Positions 1-8,430 of a stretch of 54,627 nt of DNA are shown piece after piece. Numbering within the stretch: the first letter of the stretch is position 1; the number at the start of each line of letters is the position of its first letter. Source of the DNA: an uncultured Clostridia bacterium (GTDB lineage: Bacteria; Bacillota; Clostridia; Christensenellales; UBA1242). The notes under the pieces are model-generated. The model made no database searches. It saw nothing but the letters and a program-made list of their open reading frames with translations, and was not told the origin of the DNA. The stretch spans positions 1 through 54,627 of the forward strand of contig CALVZK010000007.1 in NCBI GenBank assembly GCA_944372505.1, read 5' to 3'. A program made the translations under genes and the position numbers.

Positions 1-175
1 TTTTTTTGTGTATAATGCAAAAAATATTGTTAAAATACATCTAAAAAATTTCTTTATCTGTTTCAGTGAATTATGAAATTAATATTGTAAAAAAATAATT
101 AAAAATTTGACAAATTAAAAATTCAAATATTTTTTAAATAAAATAATTCATCATTACAAAAAATCAGAACAAAAA

Positions 176-403
176 TTATTGTAAATCATTTTCGTCATCT
201 TCAAAATTTTCATATATACCACATTTTGCAAGCATTTCCTTTTCTTTTTCTTTTCTTAATCTTTCAGCTTTTTCTTCTTTTTTAATTTTTGTTTCTAGTT
301 CTTCCATGCCCCATATAAATTCAATTTGTCTTTTTATAAATTCTGGTGAAAGTTTAGGTAATTTTATTTCATCGCTTTTGTCTTCATTTACTTTATCATT
401 CAT
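176..403 (-). CDS. Small charged hypothetical protein (75 aa)
   Basis: I do not recognise this gene. It encodes 75 residues rich in Lys and Glu, with a central run predicted to be a continuous charged helix (roughly residues 30-60) and an acidic Glu/Asp tail. There is no signal peptide or membrane segment. A good Shine-Dalgarno (AAAGGAG) lies 7 nt before the ATG on the minus strand, which supports it as a real gene. It is transcribed divergently from the pdaB-like gene. No function can be assigned. Confidence 0.7.
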   Translation of the reverse strand: MNDKVNEDKSDEIKLPKLSPEFIKRQIEFIWGMEELETKIKKEEKAERLRKEKEKEMLAKCGIYENFEDDENDLQ

Positions 404-482
404 TATTGACTCCTTTAATATCTAAAATAATATTTAAATTATATTTAAACACATGACAAAAGTCAACTTGTAATAAATTTAA

Positions 483-512
483 GTCATAAAAAGTTGATTT
501 AGAGCATAATAT
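483..512 (+). promoter_or_regulatory. Sigma-E-like promoter of the pdaB-like gene
   Basis: GTCATAAA (483-490, containing the ATA -35 core at 486-488) is followed, 16 nt after the ATA, by CATAATAT (505-512). This resembles the Bacillus sigma-E pattern (ATA, 16-18 nt, CATA-type -10). The ATG begins only 5 nt after the -10 and there is no Shine-Dalgarno, so the transcript would be essentially leaderless. Assignment is by pattern only. Confidence 0.5.
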
Positions 513-517
513 GTGCT

Positions 518-1240
518 ATGAAAAGAATTCATTTTGGTGTTATTAAAGTTCGAAAATGGGCAGTCAACCTTTGCATATTTACTATAGTGGGTATTGTTGC
601 AATTTTTGCTATTATTGCCGGTATTAATGCTATTCCAACATCTGCAATTAGTGGTGTATACTACAATGGAAATAAAGAAAGTAATAATGTTTCTTTAATG
701 ATTAATGTTTATTGGGGAACAGAGTTTTTAGATGATATGTTGAGAATATTAGAAGAAAAAAATGTTAATACAACATTTTTTGTTGGTGGTACTTGGGCTG
801 TTTTAAATGAAGATTATTTAACAAAAATTTATAATGCCGGGCATGAACTTGCTAATCATGGTTACCACCATAAAGATCACGATAAATTAGATGAAGAAGG
901 CAATATTAATGAAATTCAAACAACTCATACTATAATAAAAGAATTACTAGATGTTGAAATGAATTTATTTGCACCTCCTAGTGGCGCATATGATAAAACA
1001 ACTGTATCTGCTGCTGAATCTTTAGGATATAAAACAATTATGTGGACTAGAGATACAATTGATTGGAGAGATCAAGATGCTGATTTAATTTATAAACGTG
1101 CAATAAAAAATGCTTCAGGTGGAGATTTAATTTTAATGCATCCAACAAAAGCAACCGTCGAAGCATTGCCAAAAATAATAGAATATTTTCAAAATAGCAA
1201 TTTTAATATAACAACTGTTAGTAATACAATAGGAGTTTAA
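518..1240 (+). CDS. PdaB-like polysaccharide deacetylase (NodB fold), sporulation-associated
   Basis: 240-residue protein with a single N-terminal membrane anchor (about residues 13-38) and an extracytoplasmic NodB-type carbohydrate esterase domain. The family removes acetyl groups from peptidoglycan or chitin-like sugars; B. subtilis PdaB acts in spore cortex maintenance. The canonical catalytic Asp-Asp of NodB motif 1 is replaced by NVYWG (residues 63-67). Motif 2 is kept as H114...H118, motif 3 is APPSG (152-156) in place of the usual Arg-x-Pro-x-Gly form, DTIDW (179-183) is present, and the last motif keeps H208. I recall the NVYWGTE variant from other clostridial homologues, so it is probably a subfamily trait rather than local decay. 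No Shine-Dalgarno; a sigma-E-like promoter abuts the start. The symbol is left blank because catalytic equivalence to PdaB is doubtful. Confidence 0.82.
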   Translation: MKRIHFGVIKVRKWAVNLCIFTIVGIVAIFAIIAGINAIPTSAISGVYYNGNKESNNVSLMINVYWGTEFLDDMLRILEEKNVNTTFFVGGTWAVLNEDYLTKIYNAGHELANHGYHHKDHDKLDEEGNINEIQTTHTIIKELLDVEMNLFAPPSGAYDKTTVSAAESLGYKTIMWTRDTIDWRDQDADLIYKRAIKNASGGDLILMHPTKATVEALPKIIEYFQNSNFNITTVSNTIGV

Positions 1241-1270
1241 ATTAGCAAACAAAAAAATCAATAATAATAC

Positions 1271-1315
1271 AAAAATATTCTCAAAAATTTATGCTGATAC
1301 TTGAGAATATTTTTT
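1271..1315 (+). terminator. Rho-independent terminator after the pdaB-like gene
   Basis: 14-bp stem between 1271-1284 and 1301-1314 (core ATATTCTCAA/TTGAGAATAT), with a 16-nt loop and a T-rich 3' flank. Confidence 0.85.
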
Positions 1316-1329
1316 AATTGTGCTATAGT
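1301..1329 (+). promoter_or_regulatory. Sigma-A-type promoter of ftsK/spoIIIE, nested in a terminator
   Basis: TTGAGA (1301-1306), 17 nt, TATAGT (1324-1329), with an extended TG one nucleotide before the -10. The -35 hexamer is the descending arm of the preceding terminator hairpin. Confidence 0.6.
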
Positions 1330-1362
1330 TATTAAAGAGATTTGTATTGAAAAAGGATTATT

Positions 1363-4329
1363 ATGGCCACATTTCAAGTAAATAATAAAAACAAACAAAA
1401 ATCAAATAAGAATGTTAAGTTTATCTTGGGTTGGGTACTCCTTCTTTTATCAACATTTGTATTTTTATTTTCTGTAACTTCACTTGTCCCTGATTTACAG
1501 TATTTTTTTCTAGGAATTTTAGGCGTTTTTGTTTATCCATTATGTATATTGGGGATGTTGATTTCATTAGCATTGTTAAATAATAAAAAATATGTTATGC
1601 CTAAATCTTATGCTATATTTTTGACTTTAAGTTTGTTTTTCTTTTTATCTATAATTCAACTCATAATTATAGGAAATCCAAAGGGTTTAACATATGGTGA
1701 ATTTGTTGCGTTGAATTATAGTAAGCAATTCACTGCAGGTGGAATGGTAATAGGATTTATACCTAGTACATTAGCTAAATTGATGGGTCTTGCAGCAACT
1801 TATATAATTTTATCTATTGGGCTTATAACTTCAATAGCATTTTTTGTCGAATCTATTATTTCAATCAGAAAAACTATGAATATTCAAAAGCCAATTAAAC
1901 TTCAATTAAAAGATAACAAAAACGAAGATAAAATTGAAAATCCAAGGTTTTTTGGAAGAAACATAGAAAAGAAAGAAGAAAAAGAGCCTGTAAATGTTAT
2001 GCTTAACGGTAATTTAGAACAAGAAGAAAAAAGGGAATTATCTGCTAGAGAAAAGCTTGGTCTTGCTGGTAATTATAAATCATACCCTAAAACATATATA
2101 AATGAAAATGGTAATGTTCAATATAAACAAAATTCTATAATTTTACCAGAAAACGAGAATAAAACAAAATTACCGGAAGGAATGACTATAAGAGAATATT
2201 TGTTGTCTCCACCAAAAGTAGACATGGAAAAATTTATGCAATCTAGACCAAAGCCAATGATTCAAAAACAAAATAGTTTTGCTCAAACAAGTCCTTCCAA
2301 TATAACAACTAATGAAATTAATAGAAATGTAGATCAATTAAAATCTTCTACAGAAATCAAACCAACTTCTTATACGCAAGAAGAAAACTATGATTTTTCA
2401 GAAGATGAAATTTATCGTGGAAATTTAACAAATGTAAAACCAGAAGAAATTACAAATGAAGCAGAAGATATAATTCGTCAGGTTGTAGAACAAGAAAAAT
2501 TAGAAAGAGAACCTATAGAAAATAATGAATATTTTGATTATACGGAGATTGAAAATAACAATTCAGATAATAACAATGCTAATGCAAAAGACTTAGAAGA
2601 AGATACTGATTTTACGTTTGAAGATCTTGCTAGTGATACATCATCTGAAACATTATCTACAAATAGAGAAAGCAGTTTTAGAAGAGAGACACTAGATAGA
2701 AATCAATATTTGAATAGAGATAGAGATTCTGCTTTATCAACAAGCAATGAATATATCCAGTCATCATCTATGGTTGAACAACAAAGAGAAAATAGGTTTA
2801 GACCTAATGACGAAATTGCAAAACGAAAGAGATTTGTACAATTAGAAGATGAAAAACCATCACAAAATATTAAGCCTTATAAATATACTAAACCATCAAT
2901 AGATTTAATTACTACAAAGTCTGATGACTTATCTGTTATCAATAATGATATTCCTTTAAAACGTGTAGCACTTGAAAATGCTCTTGAAAATTTTGGAATA
3001 CCTGCTAAAGTTCAAAATGTTGTAATAGGTCCGACAGTAACAAGATATGAAATTGAAATGCCTGAAGGTATAAGCGTTAAAAGAATATTATCATTAGATG
3101 CAGATATTGCCTATGCATTATCAGCAAAAGGACAAATTAGAATTGAGGCTCCAATACCAGGAAGAAGTATAGTAGGTATAGAAGTACCAAATGATAAAGT
3201 AGCTACTGTAAGTATCAAAGATGTTTTACAATCAAAAGAGTTCTCTTTAAGTCCTTCTCCACTTACTTTTGCTTTAGGTAAAGATATCAGTGGAAATGTG
3301 AGAGTTTGTAATTTACAAAAAATGCCTCATTTATTAGTTGCAGGAACTACAGGTTCTGGTAAGAGTGTTTGTTTAAATACTATTATTACTTCAATTTTAT
3401 ATAAGGCATCGCCAGATGAAGTTAAATTTATATTAATAGATCCTAAACAGGTTGAACTTTCTATGTACGAAGGCTTACCTCATCTTGTTGTACCACGAGT
3501 TATTACTGACCCTACAAAAGCAGTTAATGCTCTACAATGGGCAGTAGATGAAATGGAAAGAAGATTTAAACTTATATCCGAAGAAAGAGTAAGAAACATT
3601 ATTGAATATAATAAAATTGATAAAGTTTTACAATATAAAGTTAAAAAGATGCCATATATCGTTGTTATATTTGATGAGTTCGCTGATTTTATGGCAGTTG
3701 CCAAAAATGAAATTGAAGATAAAATCCGCCGTCTTGCTGGAAAAGCTAGAGCAGCTGGAATACATTTAATTTTAGCTACACAAAGACCTTCAACAGATGT
3801 TGTTACAGGAACACTTAAAGCTAATCTTCCTGCGCGTATTGCATTTAAAGTTGCTAGCAGGGTAGATAGTGAAGTTATTATGGGAGCAACAGGAGCAGAA
3901 AAATTACTTGGCAATGGTGATATGCTTTATAAACCAGCTGATTCAGAGCCTCAAAGATTGCAAGGTTGTTTTATAGATACTCCAGAAACTAAAGATATCG
4001 TTTCATTTATTACAACAAATAATGAAGAAATATTTGATGAAGAAGCCAATAATGCTATTAATAATCCTAACAAAGGAAATAATGGCGGCGGAGACAATAA
4101 TGGAGTTGACCCATTATTACCTCAAGCATTAAAAATTTGTATTGATAATGGAGTTGCTTCTACTACAATGGTGCAAAGAAAACTTTCAATAGGTTATCCT
4201 AGAGCCGCTCGTATTGTTGATCAAATGGAAGAAAGAGGATATATCTCAAGTGCAGAGGGTTCTAAACAACGATCAGTTTACATTACAATAGATGAATTCT
4301 ATTCAATTTTTGGAGATATTTATGACTAA
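1363..4329 (+). CDS. spoIIIE: FtsK/SpoIIIE DNA translocase
   Basis: 988-residue septal DNA pump that moves chromosomal DNA through the division or sporulation septum. The N-terminal 170 residues hold about four membrane helices. A long, low-complexity Glu/Asn/Ser-rich linker runs to about residue 525. The RecA-like motor follows, with Walker A GTTGSGKS (661-668) and Walker B VVIFDE (767-772). The C-terminus is a winged-helix gamma domain (about 915-988) that reads orientation signals in DNA. An AAAGGA Shine-Dalgarno precedes the ATG. The stop overlaps rimO. It is the only FtsK-type pump in the window, so vegetative FtsK and sporulation SpoIIIE roles cannot be separated. Confidence 0.96.
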   Translation: MATFQVNNKNKQKSNKNVKFILGWVLLLLSTFVFLFSVTSLVPDLQYFFLGILGVFVYPLCILGMLISLALLNNKKYVMPKSYAIFLTLSLFFFLSIIQLIIIGNPKGLTYGEFVALNYSKQFTAGGMVIGFIPSTLAKLMGLAATYIILSIGLITSIAFFVESIISIRKTMNIQKPIKLQLKDNKNEDKIENPRFFGRNIEKKEEKEPVNVMLNGNLEQEEKRELSAREKLGLAGNYKSYPKTYINENGNVQYKQNSIILPENENKTKLPEGMTIREYLLSPPKVDMEKFMQSRPKPMIQKQNSFAQTSPSNITTNEINRNVDQLKSSTEIKPTSYTQEENYDFSEDEIYRGNLTNVKPEEITNEAEDIIRQVVEQEKLEREPIENNEYFDYTEIENNNSDNNNANAKDLEEDTDFTFEDLASDTSSETLSTNRESSFRRETLDRNQYLNRDRDSALSTSNEYIQSSSMVEQQRENRFRPNDEIAKRKRFVQLEDEKPSQNIKPYKYTKPSIDLITTKSDDLSVINNDIPLKRVALENALENFGIPAKVQNVVIGPTVTRYEIEMPEGISVKRILSLDADIAYALSAKGQIRIEAPIPGRSIVGIEVPNDKVATVSIKDVLQSKEFSLSPSPLTFALGKDISGNVRVCNLQKMPHLLVAGTTGSGKSVCLNTIITSILYKASPDEVKFILIDPKQVELSMYEGLPHLVVPRVITDPTKAVNALQWAVDEMERRFKLISEERVRNIIEYNKIDKVLQYKVKKMPYIVVIFDEFADFMAVAKNEIEDKIRRLAGKARAAGIHLILATQRPSTDVVTGTLKANLPARIAFKVASRVDSEVIMGATGAEKLLGNGDMLYKPADSEPQRLQGCFIDTPETKDIVSFITTNNEEIFDEEANNAINNPNKGNNGGGDNNGVDPLLPQALKICIDNGVASTTMVQRKLSIGYPRAARIVDQMEERGYISSAEGSKQRSVYITIDEFYSIFGDIYD

Positions 4330-5644
4330 AGAAGAATTAAAGAAAAAACTGGTTTCTGCTATAAGTTTAGGTTGTGATAAAAATCGAGTTGATCTTGAAA
4401 AAATGTTAGGTAAACTTTCCGCTTACGGTTTTGTTATCACAGATGAGGTTGAAAATTGTGATATATTAATAATTAATACTTGTGCATTTATTCAACCTGC
4501 CATAGAGGAAGCAATTCAAAATCTACTATATGCTGAAAAACTAAAGAAGAATGGGAATATAGAAAAGTTAATTGTTTCAGGTTGTTTCCCAGAGCGGAGT
4601 TTTTCTAGTATTAAAGAAAATTTTTTAAATGTTGACTATATTTTAAAATTAAAAGAGAACGAAAATATTTGTCAAGTAATAGAGAAATTATATGATGTTG
4701 AGGAAAGTAAATTAATAAAGAAAAGTGAGCGAATCTTAACAAATACTCCTTCTTTTGCTTATCTTAAGATTGCAGATGGCTGTAATAATGCTTGTTCTTA
4801 TTGTACTATACCGAGAATAAGAGGCAGATATAAAAGCGAAGAAATGGACGATCTTATTGATGAAACAAAAAACCTTGTAAAACGCGGAATAAAAGAAATT
4901 ATTTTAGTTGCACAAGATACAACAAGATATGGTGAAGATTTATATGAAGAAAATTGTCTTATTAAACTTTTAGATAAATTATCTAAAATTAAAGAATTAA
5001 AATGGATTAGATTACATTATGCGTATCCTGAAAAGGTCACAGACGAATTGTTAAAATACATAGTTCAGAATCCTAAAGTTTGTAATTACTTAGATTTACC
5101 ACTCCAACATATAGATGATAATATTTTAAAAAGTATGCGTAGAAAATTAGGAGAAAATGATACTAGAAATTTAATCAATAAAATTCAAACTTTATATCCC
5201 CAAATTGCATTGCGAACGACTTTTATTATAGGATATCCTGGCGAGACAAGAAAATCATTTAAAAAACTTTATGAATTTGTAAAACAAACAAAGTTTGATT
5301 ATGCTGGATTTTTTCCTTATTTCAGGGAAGAAAATACTGCAAGTTACTTTATGAGTAAACAAATAAAGAAGTTTATAAAAATGAGAAGACTTAAAAAAAT
5401 CACTAAACTACAACAAAGCATTGTATTTGATAAAGCACAGCAAAATATTGGTAAGATTGTTTCTGTTTTAGTGGATAGTTTTGAACAAAGTACGGGGGAA
5501 TTTAATTGCCATAGTGAAAATTTATCTCCAACAGTTGACTTTGGAATAAAAATAGTAGATAATAACAATATCAAATGTGCTGACATAATCAAAGTTAAAT
5601 TGACTGATTTTGATGGGAGCAATTATAAGGGGGAAATTATATGA
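4322..5644 (+). CDS. rimO: Ribosomal protein S12 methylthiotransferase RimO
   Basis: Radical-SAM methylthiotransferase that modifies an Asp of ribosomal protein S12. From the chosen ATG it is 440 residues. GGAG at 4312-4315 with 6-nt spacing decides this start, which overlaps the ftsK stop. The N-terminal UPF0004 domain opens with the RimO-type signature SLGCDKNRVD. The radical-SAM Fe-S cysteines are C154, C158 and C161 (CNNACSYC). A TRAM domain occupies the last 60 or so residues, unlike the MiaB paralogue in this window. The stop overlaps pgsA by 4 nt (ATGA), indicating translational coupling. Confidence 0.95.
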   Translation: MTKEELKKKLVSAISLGCDKNRVDLEKMLGKLSAYGFVITDEVENCDILIINTCAFIQPAIEEAIQNLLYAEKLKKNGNIEKLIVSGCFPERSFSSIKENFLNVDYILKLKENENICQVIEKLYDVEESKLIKKSERILTNTPSFAYLKIADGCNNACSYCTIPRIRGRYKSEEMDDLIDETKNLVKRGIKEIILVAQDTTRYGEDLYEENCLIKLLDKLSKIKELKWIRLHYAYPEKVTDELLKYIVQNPKVCNYLDLPLQHIDDNILKSMRRKLGENDTRNLINKIQTLYPQIALRTTFIIGYPGETRKSFKKLYEFVKQTKFDYAGFFPYFREENTASYFMSKQIKKFIKMRRLKKITKLQQSIVFDKAQQNIGKIVSVLVDSFEQSTGEFNCHSENLSPTVDFGIKIVDNNNIKCADIIKVKLTDFDGSNYKGEII

Positions 5645-6315
5645 ATACACCAAATAAAATTACTTTAGTAAGGTTATTATTATTACCATTAATAATATTC
5701 TTTTATCTTGCTTATTTTATTCCATATGGGAAATTAGTTGCAACAATAATCTTTATTATTGCATGTTTAACAGATTTTGTAGATGGATACATAGCAAGAA
5801 AATACAACATGGTAACTGATTTAGGTAAATTTTTTGATTCTATAGCCGATAAGGTTTTAATAATGACGGGTATGATTTTAATTATATCTGCGCCAATTAC
5901 TGGAAGTGCATCAGTTGTGTATCCTACATGGCTTGGTTTAATTTGTGTAATTATTATGCTAGCAAGGGAATTTATAATATCTGCTTTAAGACAAATTGCT
6001 GCTGCAAAAGGTAAAGTTCTTGCGGCAGAAAAAAGTGGAAAGATTAAAGCCACTATTCAATATGTTGCTGTTACAGGATACATGATTTTTGCTTTTGTTT
6101 TAGACGATATTGTAAGTGTTAGCGAAATGGACAAGACTGTGCTTGCTTCTATTAGATTTGTTCTACTTATTTTATTTGTTTTTGCGACAATTCTCACAAT
6201 TTATTCTGGAACAAGTTATTTAATAAAAAATAGAAAAGTTTTTGCCACGGAAAAGACTCCAGAAAATTTTGCCAAAGTTGAAGAGAAAAGCGACGAAAAA
6301 AGTAAAGAAAACTAA
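5641..6315 (+). CDS. pgsA: CDP-diacylglycerol-glycerol-3-phosphate 3-phosphatidyltransferase
   Basis: 224-residue membrane enzyme of the CDP-alcohol phosphatidyltransferase family, making phosphatidylglycerophosphate for anionic phospholipid synthesis. The catalytic signature is complete: D48-G49 followed by AR, then G-x3-D-x3-D (DGYIAR ... GKFFDSIAD). About five to six hydrophobic helices follow, with a charged Lys/Glu C-tail. GGGGGAAA precedes the ATG. The order rimO-pgsA-cinA-recA is a common Bacillota arrangement. Confidence 0.95.
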   Translation: MNTPNKITLVRLLLLPLIIFFYLAYFIPYGKLVATIIFIIACLTDFVDGYIARKYNMVTDLGKFFDSIADKVLIMTGMILIISAPITGSASVVYPTWLGLICVIIMLAREFIISALRQIAAAKGKVLAAEKSGKIKATIQYVAVTGYMIFAFVLDDIVSVSEMDKTVLASIRFVLLILFVFATILTIYSGTSYLIKNRKVFATEKTPENFAKVEEKSDEKSKEN

Positions 6316-6330
6316 TTTTAAGAGGCTGTA

Positions 6331-7314
6331 ATGAATTATAAGGTTTTCATATTTTCTACTGGATTTTTTTATGGGAAAAAACAATTTGATTTTGACACAT
6401 TTAATCAAATATGTTGTAAATGTTTGATTAATGTTGATCAAATTGTTGTATCCAAATATAACAACTATTCATTTGAGGTAGAAAATGAAAACCTTATATT
6501 TTTTTGTGATAATAAAAATTTGAATGATTTTATTTATGCAAATATTTCTAATATTGGAATCCAAAAAAAAATAATTAATGATAAAATAGCCATTTTCAAT
6601 AAAAAAGGGAAAAATATAATTTTTGTTCCTATAGAAATTGATTTAAAATTACTAGAACAAGTTTTTATTGAAGATAAAAGAAAATCATGTCAATTTCACA
6701 TTTTTGGTTTGAAAGAAAATGAAATAATTGATAAAATTGAAACATTAAAAAATGATGTAAATGATCTAAAATATAAAATTTTTGTAGATAATTTAATTTG
6801 CAATTTATACGTATCCTATATTGGAGATGAAAATTTAATAGATTCTACGCAAGTCAAAATAGCAACACTTTTCAATCAAAATATTTTTAGTGAAAATGAT
6901 TTAACACTTTCAGAAATAATATGTAGACTTTTAAAATTAAAGGATTACAAAATTTCCATTTGGGAATCAGGGACTGGTGGTGTTGTAGTAGACTCACTTT
7001 TGCAATACAATAATTCTTTTGAGGGTTTAATAAAAGAAATTTCATTTGAGAAAGCAATATGTGATGATGCTGATAGTTTGTATGAACAGGCACAAAAATT
7101 TAATACCTTTGCCAAAAGTGAAGTATCATTATTTATACATAATAAAAAAGAAAGTGACATGTTCGTTTTGCAATTCGCAATTTGTTGTGGTAATGAAATT
7201 TATTTATATAAAAATAATTTTAAATCCGATTTAAAATCAAGTTTATCAATGATTAAAAATTCAGTATTATTTAACTTATCAAAAAAATTAAGACAAAATG
7301 ATATATCTTTTTAA
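6331..7314 (+). CDS. Degenerate CinA-like protein between pgsA and recA
   Basis: 327 residues in the position where Bacillota carry cinA (MoaB-like N-domain plus nicotinamide-nucleotide amidase C-domain). The C-terminal half contains SIWESGTGG where active CinA has an AESCTGG-type motif; the nucleophilic Ser-Cys context is altered to Ser-Gly. The N-terminal part keeps only faint resemblance to the MoaB fold ([11 protein letters not shown] near residue 5). The rest is very AT-rich Lys/Asn/Ile/Phe sequence, suggesting relaxed selection. A GAGG Shine-Dalgarno and the intact frame show it is still translated. Identity rests on synteny plus one motif. Confidence 0.6.
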   Translation: MNYKVFIFSTGFFYGKKQFDFDTFNQICCKCLINVDQIVVSKYNNYSFEVENENLIFFCDNKNLNDFIYANISNIGIQKKIINDKIAIFNKKGKNIIFVPIEIDLKLLEQVFIEDKRKSCQFHIFGLKENEIIDKIETLKNDVNDLKYKIFVDNLICNLYVSYIGDENLIDSTQVKIATLFNQNIFSENDLTLSEIICRLLKLKDYKISIWESGTGGVVVDSLLQYNNSFEGLIKEISFEKAICDDADSLYEQAQKFNTFAKSEVSLFIHNKKESDMFVLQFAICCGNEIYLYKNNFKSDLKSSLSMIKNSVLFNLSKKLRQNDISF

Positions 7315-7322
7315 ATTATGTT

Positions 7323-7350
7323 TTGAAAATTTATTTATTCATGATAAAAT
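7323..7350 (+). promoter_or_regulatory. recA promoter
   Basis: TTGAAA (7323-7328), 16 nt, TAAAAT (7345-7350) with an extended TG. The predicted leader is about 17 nt with a Shine-Dalgarno. I saw no GAAC-N4-GTTC LexA-type box here. Confidence 0.6.
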
Positions 7351-7373
7351 ATATTTGTAAAAAGGGGACACAA

Positions 7374-8396
7374 ATGGAAAAGAAAGACTTAAAAAAAGAT
7401 AGTAAAAAAGAAGCATTAGAACAAGCCCTTCTTCAAATTGAGAAACAGTATGGGAAGGGTGCTATTATGAAATTGGGAGACCATGTTAATGAACCAATTG
7501 ATGTTATACCTACAGGATGTTTGACATTAGATATTGCATTGGGTATTGGTGGTATACCACGTGGTAGGGTTATAGAAATTTATGGGCCAGAATCATCTGG
7601 TAAAACTACAGTTTCTCTTCATATTGTTGCCGAAGCACAAAAAATGGGTGGGACTGCCGCATTCATTGACGCCGAACATGCTTTAGATCCGATTTACGCA
7701 GAAAAACTTGGGGTTGTGTTAGATGACCTTTTAATATCTCAACCAGATAATGGAGAACAAGCATTGAATATATGTGAAACTTTGGTAAAATCAGGTTCAG
7801 TTGATATTGTTGTAGTAGACTCAGTTGCTGCATTAACTCCTAAAGCTGAAATAGATGGAGAAATGGGTGAAAGCCATGTAGGATTGCAGGCTAGAATGAT
7901 GAGTCAGGCATTAAGAAAACTTACTGGTGTTATTAATAAAAGTAAAACTACAGTAATTTTCATAAATCAACTAAGAGAAAAAGTGGGTGTATTATTTGGC
8001 TCTCCAGAGACTACAACAGGAGGAAAAGCACTTAAATTTTATTCAAGTATAAGATTAGATGTAAGAAAAAAAGATACAATAAAAGATGGAGCCAATTTTG
8101 TTGGTAACCGTACGGTTGTAAAGGTAGTAAAAAATAAACTTGCTCCTCCATTTAGATCAGCAGAATTTGATATTGTTTACGGACAAGGTATTAGCCAAAT
8201 AGGATGCGTTATTGATCTAGCTCTTGATAAAGATATAATAAGAAAATCAGGATCTTGGTTCTCTTATAATGATGAAAAAATAGGTCAAGGCAAAGAAAAT
8301 GTAAAAGCATTTTTAGAACAAAATAAAGAAATTTATAATGAGATATTCGACAAAGTTAAAGAAGAATATGGAATTAAAAATAAAGATAACGATTAA
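7374..8396 (+). CDS. recA: Recombinase RecA
   Basis: 340 residues from the ATG preceded by AAAAGGGGA; this start gives the normal RecA length, and an upstream in-frame ATG would overlap the promoter. It is the strand-exchange ATPase of homologous recombination and SOS signalling. Visible landmarks are Walker [10 protein letters not shown], Walker [12 protein letters not shown], the MMSQALRKL segment and the L2 region [11 protein letters not shown]...[11 protein letters not shown]. The C-terminal domain ends with a Lys/Asp tail. A bidirectional terminator follows. Confidence 0.99.
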   Translation: MEKKDLKKDSKKEALEQALLQIEKQYGKGAIMKLGDHVNEPIDVIPTGCLTLDIALGIGGIPRGRVIEIYGPESSGKTTVSLHIVAEAQKMGGTAAFIDAEHALDPIYAEKLGVVLDDLLISQPDNGEQALNICETLVKSGSVDIVVVDSVAALTPKAEIDGEMGESHVGLQARMMSQALRKLTGVINKSKTTVIFINQLREKVGVLFGSPETTTGGKALKFYSSIRLDVRKKDTIKDGANFVGNRTVVKVVKNKLAPPFRSAEFDIVYGQGISQIGCVIDLALDKDIIRKSGSWFSYNDEKIGQGKENVKAFLEQNKEIYNEIFDKVKEEYGIKNKDND

Positions 8397-8401
8397 TTAC
8401 A

Positions 8402-8430
8402 ATAAAAAAGAGCAATTATTGCTCTTTTTT
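8402..8430. terminator. Bidirectional terminator between recA and the PBP gene
   Basis: AAAAAGAGCAA / TTGCTCTTTTT stem with a 3-nt loop. A and T runs on opposite sides serve both convergent genes. Confidence 0.88.

Noticed and set aside
1..175. TATAAT near 11-16 and TTGACA near 108 as promoters
   Set aside because: Neither pairs with a partner element at proper spacing, and no gene begins downstream on the plus strand before 518.
3480..3914. 144-codon minus-strand frame inside spoIIIE
   Set aside because: Lies opposite the FtsK motor domain, with no ribosome-binding site and no family resemblance; a shadow frame.
7300..7373. LexA/SOS box upstream of recA
   Set aside because: No GAAC-N4-GTTC-like palindrome is visible; only a standard promoter and Shine-Dalgarno.
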